A stretch of DNA of 16,224 nt from Lachnospiraceae bacterium (GTDB taxonomy: Bacteria > Bacillota > Clostridia > Oscillospirales > Ruminococcaceae): positions 1 to 16,224 of the forward strand of contig JAMPFE010000046.1 in assembly GCA_023664705.1 (NCBI GenBank), written 5' to 3'. Position numbers and translations under genes: made by a program. Positions 13,121 through 16,224 of this stretch are shown here, piece by piece. The stretch's first letter is position 1; every line of letters starts with the position of its first letter. The notes below the pieces were generated by a model. It was not told where the DNA came from. It ran no database searches and saw nothing but the letters and a program-made list of their open reading frames with translations.

Positions 13121-13759
13121 TCACACCTCCGTTATTTTGCGGATAAGCGAAAGATCCGCGCTGCAAAGCGCCTCCATATTCGCGAAAATCCAGTCGGGGC
13201 TTTTATCCCACCATTTCAGCTCAAGAAGATACGCGATAAGCTCGTCGTCAAAGCGCTTGCGTATAATTCGGCAGGGATTTCCCGCGGCGATATGATACGG
13301 CGGAACGTCGCCCGCGACAACGGAATTTGCACCTATAATTGCGCCGTTGCCGATATGCACCCCCGGCATGACCGTAACGTTCTGCCCTATCCAGACGTCG
13401 TTTCCGACCACCGTGTCGCCCTTCAGCGGCAGCTCCGACATTGACGGAGCTGATTTTTCCCAACCGCCGCCCATTATGTTGAACGGATAGGTCGTCACGC
13501 TGCACATGCGGTGATTAGCGCCGTTCATAACAAATTCTATGCCTCGGGCAATGGCGCAGAATTTCCCGATGATAAGCCTGTCGCCGTTGAAATCGTAGTG
13601 GTGCGTAACGTGCTCCTCAAAGCGCTCCGCGCCGTCGGGGTCGTCGTAGTAGGTGTATTCGCCGACAATAATGCCCGGACGCGTTATCACGTTTTTTATA
13701 AAGCACAGGCTCCCGATATCCCCGTTCGGGAATATCGCGTTCGGATCGGGTCCGTACAT
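13121..13759 (-). CDS. Vat/CatB-like hexapeptide O-acetyltransferase
   Basis: A 212-aa left-handed beta-helix acetyltransferase. The sequence follows the streptogramin acetyltransferase (Vat) pattern closely: GPDPNAIFP near the start, FIKNVIT, IVGEYTYYDD (31-40), RLIIGKFCAIA, FVMNGANHRM (76-85) with catalytic His83, YPFNIMGGGWEKSAPS, LPLKGDTVVGNDVWIGQNV (110-128), MPGVHIGNGAIIGANSVV (131-148), AAGNPCRIIRKRF and LKWWD. Known: Vat enzymes inactivate group A streptogramins by O-acetylation; many chromosomal relatives have other or unknown acceptors, so resistance is not proven. AAAGGAG precedes the ATG, located in the end of the phosphatase gene (4-bp gap), so the genes are co-transcribed. Confidence 0.9.
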   Translation of the reverse strand: MYGPDPNAIFPNGDIGSLCFIKNVITRPGIIVGEYTYYDDPDGAERFEEHVTHHYDFNGDRLIIGKFCAIARGIEFVMNGANHRMCSVTTYPFNIMGGGWEKSAPSMSELPLKGDTVVGNDVWIGQNVTVMPGVHIGNGAIIGANSVVAGDVPPYHIAAGNPCRIIRKRFDDELIAYLLELKWWDKSPDWIFANMEALCSADLSLIRKITEV

Positions 13760-13763
13760 AATA

Positions 13764-14306
13764 TCACTCCTTTATATCGCCGAAATCTCCGCGCAAAATC
13801 GTCTCAATAAGCCCCTCGCAGCCCTCTTTTACATCGAGATAGGTCCGCTCGAAGTTGCCCGTATACCACGGGTCGGCAACGTCCCCGTTCTTTCGCTCGG
13901 TAAAGTCCAGCAGCTTATGTATCTTGTGCCGCCTGTTGCCCTCTGCTGCGGCGCATCCGTGCGCCGACTTTCGGGCAGCCGCTGCAGCATCCTGCTGCAT
14001 CTTATCTCCCCAATAGCGCGTCATATTGCGGATATTCGCCGAGTCCATACCGATAAGCAGGTCATACTCGTCATAGTCGCCGCGTGTTATCTGCCGCGCG
14101 CGCTTCGCCGAGCAGTCGATGCCGAGCCTGTTCAGAACCCCGCGCGTCCCGTAATGAACGCCGTTGCCGAGCTCCTCGGTCGAGGTCGCCGCGGAAGCTG
14201 TCACGATGTCGGTCAACCCGCGCTTTTCGCACATATCGCGCATTATAAACTCCGCCATGGGGCTTCGGCAGATGTTGCCATGACAGACGAACAGTATCTT
14301 TATCAT
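13764..14306 (-). CDS. low-molecular-weight protein tyrosine phosphatase with insertion
   Basis: A 180-aa cytoplasmic phosphatase. The P-loop is at the N-terminus: FVCHGNICRSPMAEF, giving C8-x5-R14 with the following Ser. The general-acid Asp is in VADPWYTGNF (D145). SAATSTEELGNGVHYGTRGVL and SAKRARQIT are also typical. Between YWGDK (about 102) and HKIHKLLDF (about 127) there is an Ala-rich extra stretch of about 24 residues, making the protein longer than the usual 145-160. The DNA of that stretch carries a 6-bp inverted repeat (13950-13965). Known substrates of relatives include tyrosine kinases of capsule synthesis; phospho-arginine is another possibility. AAAGGAAA lies before the ATG. 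First of three tightly packed minus-strand genes. Confidence 0.92.
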   Translation of the reverse strand: MIKILFVCHGNICRSPMAEFIMRDMCEKRGLTDIVTASAATSTEELGNGVHYGTRGVLNRLGIDCSAKRARQITRGDYDEYDLLIGMDSANIRNMTRYWGDKMQQDAAAAARKSAHGCAAAEGNRRHKIHKLLDFTERKNGDVADPWYTGNFERTYLDVKEGCEGLIETILRGDFGDIKE

Positions 14307-14397
14307 TTAAAATTTCCTTTCAGAGAGGGTGTGGTTTGGCTTTGTTTGCCGTGTTTTGAGCGTTCGAGGTTTTTGACAAAATCGGCGCGGCTTTACG

Positions 14398-15303
14398 CTA
14401 AGAAATTTCCTCATCGCTTTCCAAATCGTGAAGCGTTTTTCCGTCTTTGGTTTTCCATTCGTTCCAGCCATTCGCATTTTTACCGATCGCAAATGTTGCG
14501 GCTCCGGACGGTGTATTGAAAAGCATATCTTCGAGCAGCACATTATTATCATCAACCCTGCGCTGTTTCCGTCTTTCCAGATCCCCTTTGGAAAGATATT
14601 CTGCATCCATCGGTGAAATAAGGCTGCCCTTAAGTACAACAAACCCGTCCGAAGTCTGCTTGCCCATAGCTTTTACGGTAAATTTTATCTTCTTTATGGT
14701 GCGGGAAAGGTAAAGCTGCGGCTCTTCGTCATCCGAGTTTTCCGAAGCGCTGTCAATTGATTTGCTCTCTTGAATCAAAGGAATGAAAACCTTATGCCCA
14801 AGCGTTCCCATAATCAGTTTGGCATATTCCGCAAACTCTTCTAGCTCGCTCTCTTTTTCCTCGGTGATATGTCCGGGCGAAGGGTCGTTTCCGTTTTTGA
14901 CTACATATCGGTTAGCATCAATCGCCAAATTACAGAAGCGGTTTTCAAGATAGCTTATTTCGGTGGGTCCGAAAGAATTGTTTGACGTTGTAAAAACAAC
15001 GGCTTCCGTCCAGTAGTCTTTTTCGGGATTGCGCTTATGCTCGAGCAATCGGTTTAGTATTCCCTCTCCGTTTTTGCGAACACCCGCTTGTCCGATATAA
15101 GCAATGCTTTTTCCTGTTTCATCGGAAGTGCCGAAAAGGAAATATACGCCGCTCCATTTGAGGTCATCGCGCTCCTTGCACTTATCCAACTCGGTTCTCG
15201 GAATTTTATACGCAACTCCAGTCCAGTTTGCCAATGTACACTTTATCCTGCCGTTTGCAGTGCCGTCCATTAAGTATAGATTGATGTTTTTGCCTCGTGC
15301 CAT
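14398..15303 (-). CDS. GIY-YIG nuclease-like protein with DUF4357 C-terminus
   Basis: A 301-aa protein. The GIY-YIG-like domain (about 48-135) has GVYFLFG (52-58), AYIGQAG (68-74), an Arg in ILNRLLEHK (R85) and the Glu in ISYLENRF (E120), so the expected catalytic positions are present. An acidic linker (about 180-197) leads to DUF4357 (about 218-293), with FVVLKGSLIS, NTPSGAATFAIG and NANGWNEWKTKDGKTL. Known: this pair of domains recurs in bacterial proteins, often in accessory DNA, of uncertain role (DNA repair, restriction or defence suggested). Start: ATG 15303 with GAGGTGG 7 bp upstream; the longer frame to 15330 is not used. Codon use is visibly more AT-rich than its neighbours, consistent with horizontal transfer. 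A gap of 91 bp without a terminator separates it from the phosphatase gene. Confidence 0.88.
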   Translation of the reverse strand: MARGKNINLYLMDGTANGRIKCTLANWTGVAYKIPRTELDKCKERDDLKWSGVYFLFGTSDETGKSIAYIGQAGVRKNGEGILNRLLEHKRNPEKDYWTEAVVFTTSNNSFGPTEISYLENRFCNLAIDANRYVVKNGNDPSPGHITEEKESELEEFAEYAKLIMGTLGHKVFIPLIQESKSIDSASENSDDEEPQLYLSRTIKKIKFTVKAMGKQTSDGFVVLKGSLISPMDAEYLSKGDLERRKQRRVDDNNVLLEDMLFNTPSGAATFAIGKNANGWNEWKTKDGKTLHDLESDEEIS

Positions 15304-15332
15304 AAATTCCACCTCAAAAAAAGAATACATAT

Positions 15333-15361
15333 ATTATAAGTATAGCACACTCTTTTGAAAA
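15333..15361 (-). promoter_or_regulatory. sigma-A promoter of the GIY-YIG gene
   Basis: Minus strand: -35 TTTTCA (15356-15361; 4 of 6 to consensus), a 17-bp spacer and -10 TATAAT (15333-15338). An overlapping alternative, extended -10 TGCTATACT just upstream, also exists. It sits between the upstream terminator and the ATG at 15303, so this gene and perhaps the three genes after it start here. Confidence 0.7.
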
Positions 15362-15378
15362 ATGGAATACTTTTTTTA

Positions 15379-15414
15379 AAAAATCTCCCACCGCTCCAAT
15401 TAAGAAACGGTGGG
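15379..15414 (-). terminator. rho-independent terminator after the recombinase remnants
   Basis: CCCACCG (15387-15393) pairs with CGGTGGG (15408-15414), with a 14-nt loop. On the minus strand the stem is followed by AGATTTTTT. It lies about 20 bp after the integrase fragment and before the GIY-YIG promoter. Confidence 0.75.
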
Positions 15415-15432
15415 GTGATTATATTCACGGCA

Positions 15433-15576
15433 TCAGCCAACTCGGAACATTTCCTTTGAGATATTCTCACGACCTCGTTCCAATTCTCTCCTTGCGCTCT
15501 CCAGCTCCTCAATTCTTTTCAGCTCATCGGCAGCGTCCTCCAAGCCCAGATGAGTGTAGGTGTTCAAAGTAGTCAA
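15433..15576 (-). pseudogene. C-terminal fragment of a tyrosine-type integrase
   Basis: Minus-strand reading in one frame gives LTTLNTYTHLGLEDAADELK, then RIEELESARRELERG, ENISKEMFRVG and a stop. NTYTHLG with its nucleophile Tyr and the charged helix after it match the extreme C-terminus of Clostridia/Tn916-like tyrosine recombinases. Upstream of about 15576 the frame loses resemblance (NVCPFER) and then meets stop codons, and there is no start codon, so only about 47 codons survive. It is interpreted as the scar of an integrated element that was deleted or interrupted; the recognition is from memory of the family. Confidence 0.68.
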
Positions 15577-15702
15577 CCTCTCAAAAGGACACACATTGCT
15601 AAAATCTTCCTAAACTGCCTATTTAAGCGGTTCCTTAACTCTCGCTGCTCTTATATGTTCCCAAGAATTTCTTCGTGGGCGGGAAAACGCTTCGCGTATT
15701 CC
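15577..15702. other. junction sequence between two recombinase remnants
   Basis: These 126 bp have no gene with a start and ribosome binding site. On minus, stops interrupt every continuation from the integrase fragment. A small inverted repeat TTAAG-CGGTTC-CTTAA lies near 15623-15638. This is probably where two mobile elements met; no clear attachment-site duplication is visible inside the window. Confidence 0.4.
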
Positions 15703-16224
15703 CTACGGCTTTTCGAGCAGCTTGTAGTAAATGTGTATGTCGCGCGGTCTGTCTTTGGCGTACTCATCGACGGTTATGTACTCGATCAATTCAAGGCACA
15801 TCTCGCGGGTGAGTTCTTGAACGTCCGTGTATTTTTTCAAGCGGCGGATAAATTCGTCCACATCACTCTCGTCCTGCTTCACGGCATTGAGCTTTGCTTC
15901 AAGTGTCGTGACTTCCTCGGACAAGGTTTTTTGCTCAGCCCGATATTTTTCCAAAAGACCAACGCAAACCTCTTCGGGAATTTTACCAAGAACCTTGTCC
16001 TCGTAAATCGAGGGAATTAGCTTTTCGAGTTCGGCAATGCGGTATTTACCGTCACGAAGCCGCTTCTGTTCTTCTGCCGTCTGCCGCGAGTTGATCTGCT
16101 CTTTCTTCGCTAGAAATTGCCGGCGGGCAGCGGCTTCATCTTCAACCACCAACGCCGCCATAGAGCGAATGTTATTTGACAAGCAGAACACAAAAAATAA
16201 AATAAGCCGAAAAAACCGCAAGAA
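15703..16224 (-). CDS. large serine recombinase, C-terminal part (DUF4368 type; partial)
   Basis: The frame is open to the window edge, so the catalytic N-terminal domain is not seen. The visible part is the typical end of TndX/TnpX-like large serine recombinases: NNIRSMAALVVEDEAAARRQ, then a long coiled-coil with LEKLIPSIYEDKVLGKIPEE and VTTLEAKLNAVKQ, then the DUF4368-like end VDEFIRRLKKYTDVQELT, LIEYITVDEYAKDRP and IHIYYKLLEKP. Known: such enzymes move conjugative or mobilisable transposons. The residues nearest the edge (FFRLILFFVFCLS) do not look like the Cys-containing domain expected before the coiled-coil, so a frameshift or rearrangement is possible. Intactness is undetermined. Confidence 0.78.
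   Translation of the reverse strand, partial: FLRFFRLILFFVFCLSNNIRSMAALVVEDEAAARRQFLAKKEQINSRQTAEEQKRLRDGKYRIAELEKLIPSIYEDKVLGKIPEEVCVGLLEKYRAEQKTLSEEVTTLEAKLNAVKQDESDVDEFIRRLKKYTDVQELTREMCLELIEYITVDEYAKDRPRDIHIYYKLLEKP

Overview
The window (about 16.2 kb, GC-rich coding DNA) looks like chromosome from a Gram-positive Firmicute of the class Clostridia, probably near Ruminococcaceae/Oscillospiraceae. Supporting signs are strong AGGAGG-type ribosome binding sites, class B sortases, a SpoIID-family protein, a MoxR/DUF58 operon, a nifS-thiI pair and a very cysteine-rich 46-residue membrane peptide of a clostridial type. The species assignment is inference.

Layout. (1) 2-2725, plus: end of a MoxR-type AAA+ ATPase, a DUF58 protein and a multi-pass membrane protein with a DUF4129-like tail, as one operon. 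(2) 2726-3571, mostly non-coding but dense: an array of six CTGCA words spaced 10/11/10/11/10 bp, inverted repeats, a minus-strand gene for a 46-aa Cys-rich peptide with its own terminator, and, also on minus, a promoter with GTTACA direct repeats upstream driving an about 80-nt transcript unit that ends in a strong terminator. This last unit is a candidate small RNA with C-rich (UCCC) loops. A divergent plus promoter then serves a 172-aa protein of unknown function (3572-4090). (3) 4193-7022, plus: cysteine desulfurase, ThiI and a CinA-C/PncC amidohydrolase, joined by ATGA overlaps. (4) 7012-12163, plus: three consecutive class B sortases and a secreted or anchored SpoIID/LytB-domain protein, the first sortase overlapping the end of pncC. 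The cluster closes at a bidirectional terminator (12166-12195). (5) 12198-15303, minus: a GIY-YIG/DUF4357 protein, a low-molecular-weight protein tyrosine phosphatase, a Vat-like hexapeptide acetyltransferase and a GNAT acetyltransferase, closely packed. (6) 15433-16224, minus: the C-terminal part of a large serine recombinase (DUF4368 type, running off the window) and a fragment of a tyrosine integrase, i.e. remains of mobile DNA beside the AT-richer GIY-YIG gene.

How the genes work together. NifS and ThiI form the sulfur relay for 4-thiouridine in tRNA. The sortases and the SpoIID protein together suggest a cell-envelope module: membrane transpeptidases plus a glycan-acting enzyme on a Ser/Thr-rich stalk. 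No sortase substrate with a recognisable sorting signal lies in the window. The most interesting undescribed elements are the C-rich small RNA unit at 3272-3351 with its repeat-bearing promoter, the helically phased CTGCA array at 2778-2840, and the triple sortase set, whose active-site loops differ in length.
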